From contig JBBPUQ010000006.1 of NCBI GenBank assembly GCA_038501195.1, positions 3,968,001 through 4,032,000 on the forward strand: DNA of 64,000 bases, read 5' to 3'. The position numbers and the translations under genes were made by a program. Below, piece after piece: positions 11,811 through 24,924 of the stretch. Positions within the stretch are counted from its first letter, which is position 1, and every line of letters begins with the position of its first letter. The notes under the pieces were generated by a model. That model had not been told where the DNA came from, ran no database searches, and was given only the letters and a program-made list of their open reading frames with translations. Source of the stretch: Nemania diffusa (taxonomy: Eukaryota; Ascomycota; Sordariomycetes; Xylariales; Xylariaceae).

Positions 11811-13830
11811 CATAGTTTATATATTTTATTTTTTTATTAATTTTATTTTATTTGCTACAATTGCTATAGTTGTTATATAATTTTATATAAATAAATTTTA
11901 TTTTTATATTTTTAATAGTATTAAAAACAACTGTAAATATTTTTAAATACTTTAGTTTACTTTAAACTATATAAATAGTTTTTAATTTATTAATAAATAT
12001 ATTTATTAGTTATAACTATATTTTATATTAACAAATATTGTTTTTATATTTTTAGCAGTATTAACTTTAATTATAAACATTTTTAGTTATTTTAGCTAAT
12101 TTTATATTATATAAATATATTTTAATTTATTAGTAAATATATTAAATAACAGCAACAATATTTTATATTAACAAATATTGTTTTTATATTTTTAACAACA
12201 TTAACTTTAACAGCTGATTTTTTAAAAAACTTAAAGCTTTTTTATATTATATAAATTTATTTTAATTTATTAATAAATATATTTTATAATAGCTATAGTA
12301 TATTATATTAATAAATATTGTTTTAATATTTTTAAAAATATTATTTTTAATTGTTAATAGTTTTAAAAATTTAAAAACATTTTAAATAATATAAATATAA
12401 TTTAATTAAACAGTATATATATTTTTATTAAAGCTAAAAAATTTAATTAGTATATTTTTTAATTAAAACTTTTAAAAATAAATCTACATTATTAACAAAA
12501 ATATAAATTTATATAAATATATTATTTATACTGTAACTGCAGTAGCATTATTATATAATATTTTAATTGTTTTATTAATATATTATATAGCAAAACATTT
12601 AAAAAATTAAAATATAATTAATTAAAACAAAAATAATATTATTAAACAATATGTTTTATTTTTTAATTTTTAATATATTGTTTTTTTTTTGCTATATAAA
12701 ATTGCAATAATTTTAATTATATTATATAAAATATATAAACAGTTTATTAAAATTAAACTTAATTAAATATATAATTAATAATATAGCATTATTAAAACTT
12801 ATAAAAATATAAAAATATATAAAATAATATTAAAATATATAATTAATTTAAATATTAACTAATTAGTATAGCCTTTTATTTATTAACTTATTAATATTTA
12901 AGCTATTTATTTTTGTTTTTTGTACTTTTTGATTTTTTTATATTTTGTAAAAATTTTTTTTTATATGCTTTTATTACGCTTTGTTTTATTTTTTTTTTTT
13001 TTATTATTTATATATTGTTAATTTTTTGTTTTAATTATTATTATATTTTTTTAATTATTTTTAAACTTTAAAGTTAACAATATATTTTTGTTTATTTTAT
13101 TTATTATATATATACTAGCTAATAACATTAAAAAACAAATTTTTTTTATTGTTAAAAAGTTTTGCTAATATATATACAATTAAATTTACTGCTTTTTAAA
13201 TATAACTTTTATATAATTTTTCAATATATTTTATATTATATTAAATTAATATAATTTATTATAAATACTTATATACTATTATAATTTTAAAGTTATTATA
13301 TTAAACTAAAAATATTAAAAAGTTAAATATAAAGAAAATATTTAAAAATATTATACTGCTATTATATATTATTTATTTACTAAAAATATAATAAAAAAAA
13401 CATATATATAATATATATATAATAAATTTTTTAGCTTAAATAATAAATATATTATTTTTAGCAGTAACAAATTTAATAATATTTATATTAATTGTTTTTA
13501 TTTAAATATTAGCTATAACTGTTTGTTTTATATTAATAAGTTATAACTTTAATTAATTAAATATAAAAAAACAACTGCTAATTTATATTAACTTAAAAAA
13601 AAAAAAAGCAAACAGTTGCAAAAAAAGCTTAAAAATTTTTTAAAAAGTTTACAAAAGAAATTTTTAATTAAATGTTTATTAAAAAGTTAAAAAATTAGCA
13701 GTTTATATTTAAACAAACTATTTATAATAAAACTTTAGTTAAGTTATTTTATAAAAAGTAATATATATAAATAATAGCATTATAAATAAAAAATAAACAA
13801 ACAAAAAATAAAAAATATTTATATAATAAT
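11810..13830 (+). repeat. Left arm of a large inverted repeat
   Basis: This arm is the reverse complement of 60,165-62,188. Paired coordinates add to 73,998 at every anchor checked by hand (11,891/62,107; 12,461/61,537; 13,011/60,987; 13,251/60,747; 13,521/60,477), so there is no net indel over at least 1.6 kb. In 160 aligned bases at the outer end I counted about ten differences, all transitions. From about 13,758 inward small length differences appear, and homology fades by about 13,830. No coding frame recognised. It is either one transposon present twice in opposite orientation, or a true flanking repeat of the block. Confidence 0.85.
11840..12399 (+). repeat. 4 x 140-bp tandem repeat inside the left arm
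   Basis: The landmark (A/T)(C/T)AAAT(A/T)TT(G/A) TTTTTATATTTTTA starts at 11,891, 12,031, 12,171 and 12,311, an exact 140-bp period. Each unit ends in a TTTAATTTATTARTAAATAT block. Unit boundaries at the ends are approximate. The mirror array is at 61,599-62,158. Confidence 0.8.
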
Positions 13831-15714
13831 GTTATATTATATAATATTATAATAAAATATTAAGCTTTATTATATATATAAAGTTTAATATATTAATTAA
13901 ACCGATTTTTTGTATATACTAAAAAATTTAAACAGTTTAAACTTATATTAATTTAAAATAAAAAGTTTAATATTAAAAAACTTTAATTTTTATAAAAATA
14001 TAATTATTTTATAATATTATAACAGTATATTTATATATAAAATCTATTAGTTTTTATTATAAATATATAATATTAATATAAAGCAAATAACTTTATATTA
14101 TTAGTTTTAAATATAAAATATAGCGCTTAAACAAAAGCGAACAATTTAAACTAAAAGCTTTAATAAAACAATTTAATATTGTTATTTTAAACTTAAATTA
14201 AATAATATAAAAATTTTAAAAAAGCTTAAAAAGCAATGTTTTTAAATCAGCTAAAACAAGCTTAAACAATATTAATATAAACTAAAAATATATTAACAGA
14301 AAACATTAAATTAAACTATATATTTATAAATATAGCTTTGTAAGTTTTTTAACAAACAGTTGCTATTTTTTTATATAATACTATATTTATTGCAATATAA
14401 TTTATATTAATATATATAAAAAACAGTAGTAATTAACTTTTTTTATAACGCTATATTTAAAACGTTTAAAAAATATTACTTTTAAGCGTTAATAAAGCAA
14501 CTATAAACAATTAAAAGCAATTATATTAATTAAACAATATTAAGTTTAAACTATATATAATATATTAACAAATATTGCAAGCTACAACATTAAAGTTTTA
14601 AAATATATAATACAATTAATACATATTTATGCTATATTGTTTAATTTTATATTAAAGCAATAGCTATAACAAAAATTATAATATTTGTTTAATATATATA
14701 TTATATTTAATAAGCAAGTTTTTTATTAATAATAATATGTTTAAATTAAAAATATAAAATAGTATTAACTATAATAGCGTATTATTAGTTTTTAATAAAT
14801 AGTAACAATATATACTTGCTAAAGCTATATTAAAACAAACAAAGTAAACTAGTATATAATTTAAATTAGCTAAATTAAACTTAATTAACTTTTAAAAAAA
14901 ACACTAAAAATAAAGCATTTTTGCTTAAGTTATAACTACTTTAGTTTAATAATTACTAGTTTTATAAAAAAAGTATAAAAAACTAACAAATTAAATTTTA
15001 GTAAAACTAACTATATAAAAAACATAAAATATTTTAGTAAATGTATTATTTAAAAATATATTTAACTAGTTATTTTTAAATTAATTAAATAAATATAAAA
15101 CTATTTTTAAAAATTTAAAAGCAAAAAATTGTAAAATAAAACTAATTAATTTAATTAAATCGTATTAATATATATTTATATACTTTTGTTTTAATATAAA
15201 CTAAACAGTTTTAAAAATAACTAAAATATATATACTATTTAAAAATAAAAAAATTGCTAATATATTTATACAAGCAAATTTTAAATGTTATATTATTAAC
15301 TAAATTTAGTTTAAACAATTAACTGCTGTATTAAATATAACAAATTACAATAAAATATATTATATTAACTTATTTAAATAGTAACAAAATAATATTAAAA
15401 ATATTTATTTACAAATATATTGCAAATATATAACTAATATATAGCTAAATGTTTTTAGTTTAATATAAACTAATTAAATTATAAAAAGCTATTATTAAGC
15501 AAATATTATTATTTGCAGCAGTGTTTATATAAATATAAAGCAAATAATAAAAAACTAAAGCTGTTTTTACATTTACAACTAAAAAAAAGATTTAAATATT
15601 TCAAAAAATAAACAGCACAAAACAATATATATAAAAGCAAACTAAAAAAAATAAATCAAAATAATAATAAATAAAACATTATTTAAAAATATAAATTTAA
15701 ATTATAATATTATT
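13831..15714. other. Unassigned moderately mutated DNA
   Basis: This is AT-rich DNA with scattered GCTA, GCAA and AACT words. I found no repeat partner, LTR or readable domain. It lies between the inverted-repeat arm and the satellite. The equivalent interval on the right (58,213-60,164) has nearly the same length, but I could not see sequence homology between them by eye. Confidence 0.4.
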
Positions 15715-18180
15715 AGTTATAATAAATAAATAATTAAAATAAATTAAAATAAATTAAAATAAATTAAAATAACTAAAATTATTAAAATAATAATAATAAC
15801 TATAATAACTATAATAATTAAAATATTTAAAATAAACTAAAATAAATTAAAATAAATTAAAATAAATTAAAATAATTAAAATAATTAAAATAATAATAAT
15901 AACTATAATAATTATAATAATTAAAATAAATATAAAAATTGAAATAATTTAAAATAAATAAAATAAAATAAAAATAATTATAATAACTATAAAAAATAAA
16001 ATAAATAAAAATAATTATAATAATTATAATAATTAAAATAAATTAAAATAATAATAATAATTATAATAAATTTAACAATTAAAATAAATTAAAATAATTA
16101 TAATAAATATAATAACAATAATAATTAAAATAAATTAAAATATATTAAAATAATTAAAATAATAATAATAACTATAATAACTATAATAATTAAAATAAAT
16201 ATAAAAATTGAAATAATTTAAAATAAATAAAATAAAATAAAAATAATTATAATAACTATAAAAAATAAAATAAATAAAAATAAATTTAATAATTAAAATA
16301 AATTAAAATAATTATAATAAATATAATAACAATAATAATTAAAATAAATTAAAATATATTAAAATAATTAAAAATAAATAAAACAAACTAAAATAATAAT
16401 AATTATTATAATAATTAAAAAAAGAAAAAAAATTAAAATATAATAAAATAATTAAAATAAATATAATAAACAATATATATAAAAATAATTATAATTATTA
16501 AAATAATAAAAATAAATTCAAATAAATTAAAATAATAATAAAAATTATAATAATTATAATAATTAAAATAAATTAAAATAATTATAAATAATAATAATAA
16601 ATATAAAAAATAAACTAAATAAAAACAATTATAATAATTATAAAAACTATAATAATTAAAATAAATTAAAATAAATTAAAATAATTAAAATAAATTAAAG
16701 TAATTATAATAATTATTATAAATATAATAATTAAAATAAATAAAATAAATTAAAATAAATTAAGTAAATAAATTATAATAACTATAATATATAAAATAAA
16801 ATAAATTAAAATAAATTAAAATAAATAAAAATAAATTAAAATAAATTAAAATAAATATAATAATTATATTAATTATAACAATTATAATATATAAAATAAA
16901 ATAAATTAAAATAAATTAAAATAAATAAAAATAAATTAAAATAATTAAAATAAATAAAATAAATTAAAACAATTATAATAATTATAATAATTATAATAAT
17001 TAAAATAAATTAAAATAAATTAAAATAAATTAAAATAAATAAAAATAAATAAAAATAAATAAAAATAAATAAAAATAAATATAATAATTATATTAATTAA
17101 AATAAAATAAATTAATTAAATAAATTATAATAATTATAATATATAAAATAAAATAAAATAAAATAAATTAAAATAAATTAAAATAAATATAATAATTATA
17201 TTAATTAAAATAAAATAAATTAAAATAAATAAAACTAAATATAATAATTATATTAATTAAAATAAAATAAATTAATTATATTAATTATAATAATTATAAT
17301 ATATAAAATAAAATAAATTAAAATAATTAAAATAAATTAAAATAATTAAAATAAATAAAATAAATTAAAACAATTATAATAATTATAATAACTATAATAA
17401 TTAAAATAAATTAAAATAAATTAAAATAAATAAAAATAAATAAAAATAAATATAATAATTATATTAATTAAAATAAAATAAATTAATTAAATAAATTATA
17501 ATAATTATAATATATAAAATAAAATAAATTAAAATAAATAAAAATAAATAAAAATAAATTAAAATAAATAAAAATAAATATATTAATTATATTAATTAAA
17601 ATAAAATAAAATAATTATATTAATTATAATAACTACAATATATAAAATAAATAAAACAAATTAAAATAACTAAAATATATTAAAATAAATAAAAATTTAA
17701 TAAATATAAAAATTAAAATATTTAATATAAATTTAAATAAACAAAAATAAATAAACATAAATTAAATTTAATTAAAATAAATATAATAATTATATTAATT
17801 ATTATAATTATAATATATAAAATAAAATAAATTAAAATAAATAAAAATAAATAAAAATAAATTAAAATAATTATTATAATTATAATAACTATAATAATTA
17901 AAATAAATTAAAATAAATTAAAATAAATATAATAATTATATTAATTATAATAATTATAATATATAAAATAAAATAAAATAAAATAAATAAAAATAAATAA
18001 AAATAAATAAAAATAAATTAAAATAATTAAAATAAATTAAAATAATTAAAATAAATAAAATAAATTAAAATAATTATAACAATTATAATAACTATAATAA
18101 TTAAAATAAATTAAAATAAATTAAAATAAATTAAAATAAATTAAAATAAATTAAAATAAAATAAATTAAATTAAAATAAA
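15715..18180 (+). repeat. TAAAAT/TAATAA-type satellite (2.5 kb)
   Basis: This is almost pure A/T simple sequence built from AAATTAAAAT, AATAATAATAA, AACTATAATAA and AAATAAAAAT words, with rare C and G. Longer segments are reused: GAAATAATTT plus flanks occurs at 15,941 and 16,210 (269 apart), and AATAACAATA plus flanks at 16,111 and 16,325. The array has therefore grown by segmental duplication as well as slippage. It leads directly into the pentamer array that follows. Confidence 0.85.
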
Positions 18181-18345
18181 TTAAATTAAATTAAATTAAA
18201 TTAAATTAAATTAAATTAAATTAAATTAAATTAAATTAAATTAAATTAAATTAAATTAAATTAAATTAAATTAAATTAAATTAAATTAAATTAAATTAAA
18301 TTAAATTAAATTAAATTAAATTAAATTAAATTAAATTAAATTAAA
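18181..18345 (+). repeat. (TTAAA)33 perfect microsatellite
   Basis: Thirty-three uninterrupted copies of TTAAA fill exactly 165 bases. The array follows on from imperfect TTAAAATAAA units. Perfection implies recent expansion, younger than the mutations around it. Confidence 0.95.
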
Positions 18346-18452
18346 ATTATTTTAATTTAAAATATAAAAACTTATTTATAAATTAAACTTTTTAAAAAAT
18401 TTATAATTATATTTATAATATAATTTATAATTTATTTTAATTTATTTATATA

Positions 18453-18689
18453 TAGTTATAGTTAGTTAATACTAGCTTAATCACTTAGATAAATTAAGTA
18501 GCTTTACTATTTAGTTAAATAAGTAACTTTACTTATTGCTACTTTAAACCGCTCTATATATGTATATATAAGTAATTCTTTTGCAAAAGAATTTTTAATT
18601 TTCTTTTTTTTCTCTTTATTTATAGATTTTTTGTACAATATAGCCTTATTTGCTTAAAGCTCTGTTTTTTTTGTAAGTTTTATATAACA
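18453..18689 (+). repeat. 5' LTR of the gypsy element
   Basis: It pairs with 24,925-25,161 without a length difference. It shares TAGTTA at the start, GTACTAGCTTAA or its mutated form, a pyrimidine-rich TTTCTTTTTTTTCTC stretch, TTTATAGATTTTT, and the end TATAACA. The first base could be 18,453 or 18,454, because the TG start appears mutated to TA in both copies. Confidence 0.88.
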
Positions 18690-20382
18690 ATTTATAAATT
18701 ACTTATATTTATAAAACATAAAAACTGCTTTTAAATATTTTTTATAAAAGAACTAAACTATAACTAATTGCTGTAATAGCACTAACATTTAAAAAGCGTG
18801 CTGCTTTTAAGCAGTAAACTAAAAAATAAGTTAATTTAACTTTTAATAAATTACAATTATTTATAATTATAAATAACAAGTAGCTTTTTTTAACTTTTTA
18901 TATAAAAACTAATGTTTAAATATATTTTAAAAAACTTAGTTATAATATTTCAGTTACTATAAAAACTAAAAATAATAATAAACTAGTTATTTTAACTTTT
19001 CTAGTAAAAAGTTTTTAAAACTAAATATAAAACTTTTTTTTTATATATAAACACTATGTTTTCAATTAGAAAAACTTTTTTTGAAAAACTAACTACTTTT
19101 TAAAAAAATATACTGCTAAACTGTGTAAACTTAACAAAATTGTTTTCTTTTTTATTTCTATTATTTTATTAAAAAAAGAAACTTAGCTTAAATTTAATAA
19201 ACTAGTTAATAAAAATGCTTTTGCTAACTTAGTTAAACATTTTAATGCTTTATTTCAAAAAATAAAAATTAAGTCTTTAATAATAATAATATATTAACAA
19301 CAAACTAAAAACTTATATAATTTAGTTGTACTATTTATTCAATATATAAAAACTTTTGTTAATTAAACTAAAAAGTTTAACAAAATTACAGTTAATAAAA
19401 AAAAACAACTAAACTGCTTAATAAAAAACAATAAAAAAAAACTTGCTTTTAACTTTTATTTTAAATAAATTATTAATTATTTACTTTAAAAGTTAAAAGT
19501 AGCTACTACTAAATACAACTATATTTAAAAACTATTAAATAAAACCAATTAATATATTGTTAATTTACTCTTTTGTAAAAATAATACTCCAAAATTTATT
19601 TAAACAAATAAAAAATTTTGCAAATTAGCTAAAATATCTGTACCTGTTTTCTACAATAACAAAAACAAAAACAATATTAAGTTCGAAGTATAACTGCACG
19701 CTATAAAAAGTCGACTAATTGTTAACAAAAATTAGTTCGCTAGTAACGTTACAAAAATAACTAATATTAAAACTTATATTAGTAGCAAAATTGTTAAATA
19801 TTTACTTTTATATTTAACTGAAAGCTACTTTAACTAACTAATTACTGTTAAAGCATTTTTTAACTACTTAAAAAAAAGCTACAAAAATATAAATATTAAC
19901 AAAAAGTCTAAATTAAAATAGAAGTTCTTTAATTTTGATAATTATATTTTAGCTACTTTTTTTAATTTTAAAACTAACTTTGTTCGATTAGCTAGAAAAA
20001 CTAAGTTAAAAAAAAAAAATAAAAAAAGCACTTTAAAAATAAGTTGTTTAGCAAGCTATTAAACACTTTCTCTGCTTATTTAAATAACAATATTTTTTTT
20101 AACTAATATATTAAACTTTGTATTTAGCTAGTTTATCAAATATATATAAGCAACAAAAAATATAATATTAAATATAAAATTAATCAGTTAATTTTTTTTA
20201 GTAACATAAGCAAATCTAACTAATGTACTATTTATAGTAATACTAGTAACTTTTTAAAAAGTACTACTAGTAATAAAAATAGTAACATTAAAGTTAACAA
20301 CAATAATATTAAAACTCTAACAACTCGAAGTTGTAACATTTTAAACAACTCTAAATTGTTAAAGCTAGCAAAAAAAAACAAA

Positions 20383-20424
20383 TGTTTCAACTGCTAATAA
20401 AAAAAACATGTTTTAAAAAATTGC
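20383..20424 (+). pseudogene. gag zinc-knuckle relic of the gypsy element
   Basis: The codons read Cys-Phe-Asn-Cys, four positions (two now TAA), His, four positions, Cys. This is the CX2CX4HX4C spacing of a retroviral-type zinc knuckle in Gag, which binds element RNA. The glycine codons expected inside the knuckle are the ones turned to stops. The frame (position modulo 3 = 1) differs by -1 from the pol frame, as is common for gypsy gag/pol. The gag frame is broken on both sides, so its limits cannot be given. Confidence 0.8.
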
Positions 20425-21773
20425 CTATTAAATAATGTTAAAAAAAAAGCACGTTTATAAAATATTGTAACTATATTTGTTAGTTCTTGTAACAAAGCAA
20501 AAGCTTTAAAAAACATTACAGAAAAAATTAAAAAAAGCAAAGCATTAAAAAAATAACTTTAAGCAAACTAAACTTTCGTTTAAAAAAAATATTACAAAAA
20601 GATTGTATAAATAACAAATTAAACTTAATAAATAAATATTTAAAAAAACAACTTTTATTGTATATATATACTATAAGTAGTAATAAACTTTTATTAATTA
20701 TTAAAAACTTTTTCGAAAATATAAAAGCAAATATATATATAAATGTAAACGTGCTATTTATAAAAAAGATTGTAAAAGTACTAAACCCTTTTATAATTAT
20801 TTAATTTTATTTTTAACTAATCTTTAAGTATAACAGCAAAAAAAAACAAAATATCAAAACTGCTTTACTAGTATTTCTGCAAATATAAAAAAAAAAATTC
20901 AAAAATATATTTCTAATAATAATACTTTTTTAAATTTACAAAATAATTATTAAAAAGCTTTAGTTTTAAAAATATAATATATTTTTTAACTGCTAAAAAT
21001 ATAAACTAGTGTTCCTTTTTAGTTACTTTTTTAATTAATACTTTAACTAAAACTTAGCTATAAACCAAGCAAAAATATAGCTTATAGACTTTAAATATTA
21101 AGCAAATACTAACTGCTGAAATATAAAATTTTTCAAAAAAAAAAAACAACAACTACGCTAGCAAAAAAACGCTAAAAAAAGTCGAACAACACTTTAAATC
21201 TTAATTATTAAACAGTTTAACTCTGCTAAAAAAAATATAACTAAAATATAATATAATTTAAATAATAAGTTAATTCTTTTTATAAAGCTAAAAAAAAAAA
21301 AAACTTAAAAAAAAAATAAAAAAATTACTTTGTAATAAAAAACTAACAGTTTAAGCTTTTATAAAATATAAAAAAACGAACTAAAATAATATAAAACTTG
21401 CTTTTTAATAAAAATAGCTAATATTATTACTGCTGCTTTTAATATAATAATTTTATATAACAATTTTATGTAATAAATACAAATTACTATTATTTACAAA
21501 ATTAATAAGTTTATTAAAAACAAAAAAAAAGCTTTTTTTAATAAAAAAAAAAAAAAACTTTGTAAAAAAGTTTTATAAGTAATCTTTAAAAAATACTACG
21601 ATTTATTACATATATTTAATAAAATAAACTTTAATACTTTTTTATTTCATTAGTTTAAAATTAATTATAAAATAAAATTTATTAAAAATAAAACTTTTAA
21701 TAACTTTTAATATAGCTTTTTATATAAAATATTATTAAATAAATTAAAAACAGTTTGTAAATATTTAATTAAC

Positions 21774-23660
21774 AACTTATAAAAAAGATTTATTAAGCTT
21801 AGTAATATATTCTATACTTTTTTAGTACTATTTATAAAAAAACTAAAAAAAAAATTAAAATTTTATATAAACTATTAAAAACTTAATAAGTTAATAAAAA
21901 AAAACAAATATTTTTTACTTCTAATTAAAAAAATACTGTTACAACTTTTTAAAATTAATATATTTATTAAATTAAATATAAAACAAATATTTAATCGAAT
22001 ATATATAAAACTTAAACAAAAAAACTTAACAATTTTTTGTATACGTTATAGATTTTTTAAGTATAAAGTATTTCTTTTTGATTTAATTAATAACTCTGCT
22101 ACATTTTAAAAATATATTAATAATATATTGTTTAATTATTTAAATAATTTTTGTAATATATATATAAATAACATTTTTATTTATTTAATTAATTTAGAAA
22201 ATTATTAAAAATATATATAGTTAGTATTATAGCAATTATATACTGTTAAATTCCAAATAAATCTAAAAAAGTCTAAATTTTATATTATAAAAACTAAATT
22301 TTTAAAATATATCGTTAGTACAAATAGTATTTAAGTTAACCTAACTAAAATAAAAGTAATAAAAAACTAAAAAGCTTTTACTACTGTAAAAAAAGTACAG
22401 TTTTTTTTAAAATTTTATAATTTTTACAAAAAATTTGTAAAAAATTATAGCTAAATCGCTAAATTTATAATATATTTAACAAAAAAAGAAATAACTTTTT
22501 TATAAACTAACAAATATAATTAAATGTTTTTATAATTAAAAAAAACTTTTATATTTTATTTAATATTATAATATTACAAATATAGCTTATTTATTAAAAT
22601 CGAAACTAATACTTTTAATAGTGTAGCTACAAATATTTTGTTACAAAAATATAAAAATAATTAATACTTAGTTATATATTACTTCAAAACTTTATATAAT
22701 ATTGAACTGAACTATAAAATCTCTAATAAAAAAATGCTTGCAATATTTTTAGCTCTTAAAAAATAGCGACTTAAATTAATCAGTAGCTATATTAAACTAT
22801 TTTTAGTAATAACTAATTATTAAGCTTTAAAATATTTTAACTAAAAGCAATATTTAAACTTGCAACAAATAAAATAAATAAAACTGTTTATAAAATATAA
22901 TTTTTATATTATTTATTGCTTTAGAAAAAAAAATATACTAGCTAACACGTTAACAAAAAAACACAAAAACTTTATTACATAAAAAAAAAAGAAAAAAGCA
23001 CAAAAACACTTAATAATTTTTTAGCTGTTAAATAATACAGTTTGTAATATATTTACATAAATAACACTTTAAGTCGAGTTGTTTGTTATAAAGCTACAAA
23101 AAAACATAAAAGCTTTATTAAACTTTTAGCTAATTGCAAAAATATTTAAAAAAAACAAAAAAAATTTTAGTATAAAAATTTACTGTAAAAAAACCACTTC
23201 TAATAATAATAATCTATAGCAATTAACTAATAGTTTAACTACTTATAATAGAAAACTTATAGTTTCCGACTTTTTATATTTATATATACAACTTATTTAG
23301 GAAATATATAATAAAATACTTACTGCACACCTAAAAAAAAAAAAAACACACAAGCTTTTCATAAAACGCTATTAATAGCTTAAACTTAAAAAAAACTGCA
23401 ATATATATATCTTTAACTATATAAAATATCGCTTTATAAAAGTTTTATATAATAAAATGTTTAATAAACTTACTTCTTTTTTTGTTCTAAATCATATTTA
23501 AAAATACTTAGTTATAAACTTTAAATAAATGCTTAAAAATAAACATAGCTATAACAATATATTAATTATAATAAACTAGTTAAAAAAAAAAGCATAAATT
23601 ATATTATATACTATATAAACAACTACAAAAAATACTGCACGGATATACTACGAAAGCTTT
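21774..23660 (+). pseudogene. Decayed gypsy pol: RT, RNase H, integrase
   Basis: A single frame (position modulo 3 = 0) can be followed for about 1.9 kb. RT begins at 21,774 with a Gly-Phe-Ile-lineage segment, continues through a Phe-Val-Lys-Lys region and Phe-Asn-Arg-Ile (21,990s), and reaches Tyr-Ile-Asn-Asn-Ile-Phe-Ile-Tyr at 22,161-22,184. That is the YVDD box with both catalytic Asp codons mutated to Asn. RNase H runs 22,599-22,774: Ile-Glu-Thr-Asn, then Tyr-Tyr-Phe-Lys-Thr-Leu, Glu-Leu-Asn-Tyr and Met-Leu-Ala-Ile. An integrase core starts near 23,511 (Asn-Phe for Asp-Phe at 23,517) and includes Lys-His-Ser-Tyr-Asn-Asn-Ile-Leu at 23,541. Many stops from CAA and TGG make it non-functional. 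Confidence 0.9.
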
Positions 23661-24924
23661 TTTAAAGTTTTTGAAATATTAATTATAATAACTTTTAACA
23701 AAAAACTTTAATTTATATCTACTTTTATAAACAAATTATATAAAATTATAAAAATTTAATATATTTTAGTATTTGTAAACTATTATAAAACTATAAAATA
23801 AACTAAAATTATAAATGAATATTTAAATCAATAATTTTAGCTTTATATTAACTATTATTAAAATAACTAGTTTAAATAAATTTTAGCTATAAACTATATA
23901 TAAACATTACTGCTTTATAAATTTACTAGATTATTTTTTTACAAAATTAAAATAAATTTTTTAATATTATTTCATTTTAACTAAAAAAATCGTACAGTTT
24001 AAAAAGAACTGAAAAATCTACTAGTAACTAAAAAAACATTACAACTTAAAGCTTAAAATAAAACATAAAAAATTATATCATTTGTAAACTTTACTAAAAA
24101 AGAACTAAAGTATATATAATATTATATAATTATATAAGCTAACAAAAAGCGTTAAAACTTTAACTTTAATATAAACAACTATATATTTATACTAAAAAAA
24201 CAACAATTTTAAATAATTAATAAACTTTTAAATAAGTTTAATTATTTAATAATATAACAAATATATAAAATCTTAAAAAAAAATAATAATATATTTATAC
24301 TACAAGTTTTTTTGTTTTAAAAAACTATAAACTAATACTATATAAATCGATTGCAAAAATACTCCAATAATTTATTAATAAAACAAAAAAGTAATAACTT
24401 TAAAAATAAAATATTTAAACTTAAAAATAAAAAAAAATTTAAAATAAAAAAAGTATATATAACATATTTATATTATTAAAAATTATAGTATTAAATTAAT
24501 TAAAAAAGCTAAAATACTAACAACAAATAATATTATATTAAAAACTTTCGAAATAGCTCTATACTATTAAAAAAGTTTTATAACAATAATCTAAATGTAG
24601 CAAAACTATTGTTAAAACTAAAAAATTAGCTATAAATAGCTTAGAACAACATTATTAAAAAGCTTTACAAAAATAACAATTTACCAACTTTATATAAAAA
24701 AAAAAAAGCGTATAAAAAATACGCTTAAAACGCAATATTAAAAAAAAGCAGCAATATTAACATATAAAAAAGCTATATTGTAACTTAAAAAAAAAAAAGC
24801 TTAGCAATTAATAATACAATAAATACTTAAAGCGATTTTTTTTTTTGCTAAAAAACAGTTAACTAAAGTTTATATATTTAATTTTTATAACTTATAAACA
24901 AACTATTTTTTTTTAAAAAAAAAA

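Noticed and set aside
11768..11815. Helitron 3' terminus (hairpin near end)
   Set aside because: A hairpin is present, but no CTRR end follows at the expected distance and no partner terminus was found.
13831..15714. Extension of the inverted repeat inward to the satellites (matching 58,213-60,164)
   Set aside because: Lengths are similar, but I could not align the sequences by eye. Only 11,810-13,830 with 60,165-62,188 is supported.
15715..18345. CRISPR-like or regulatory repeat array
   Set aside because: The units are A/T simple sequence with no spacer/repeat structure.
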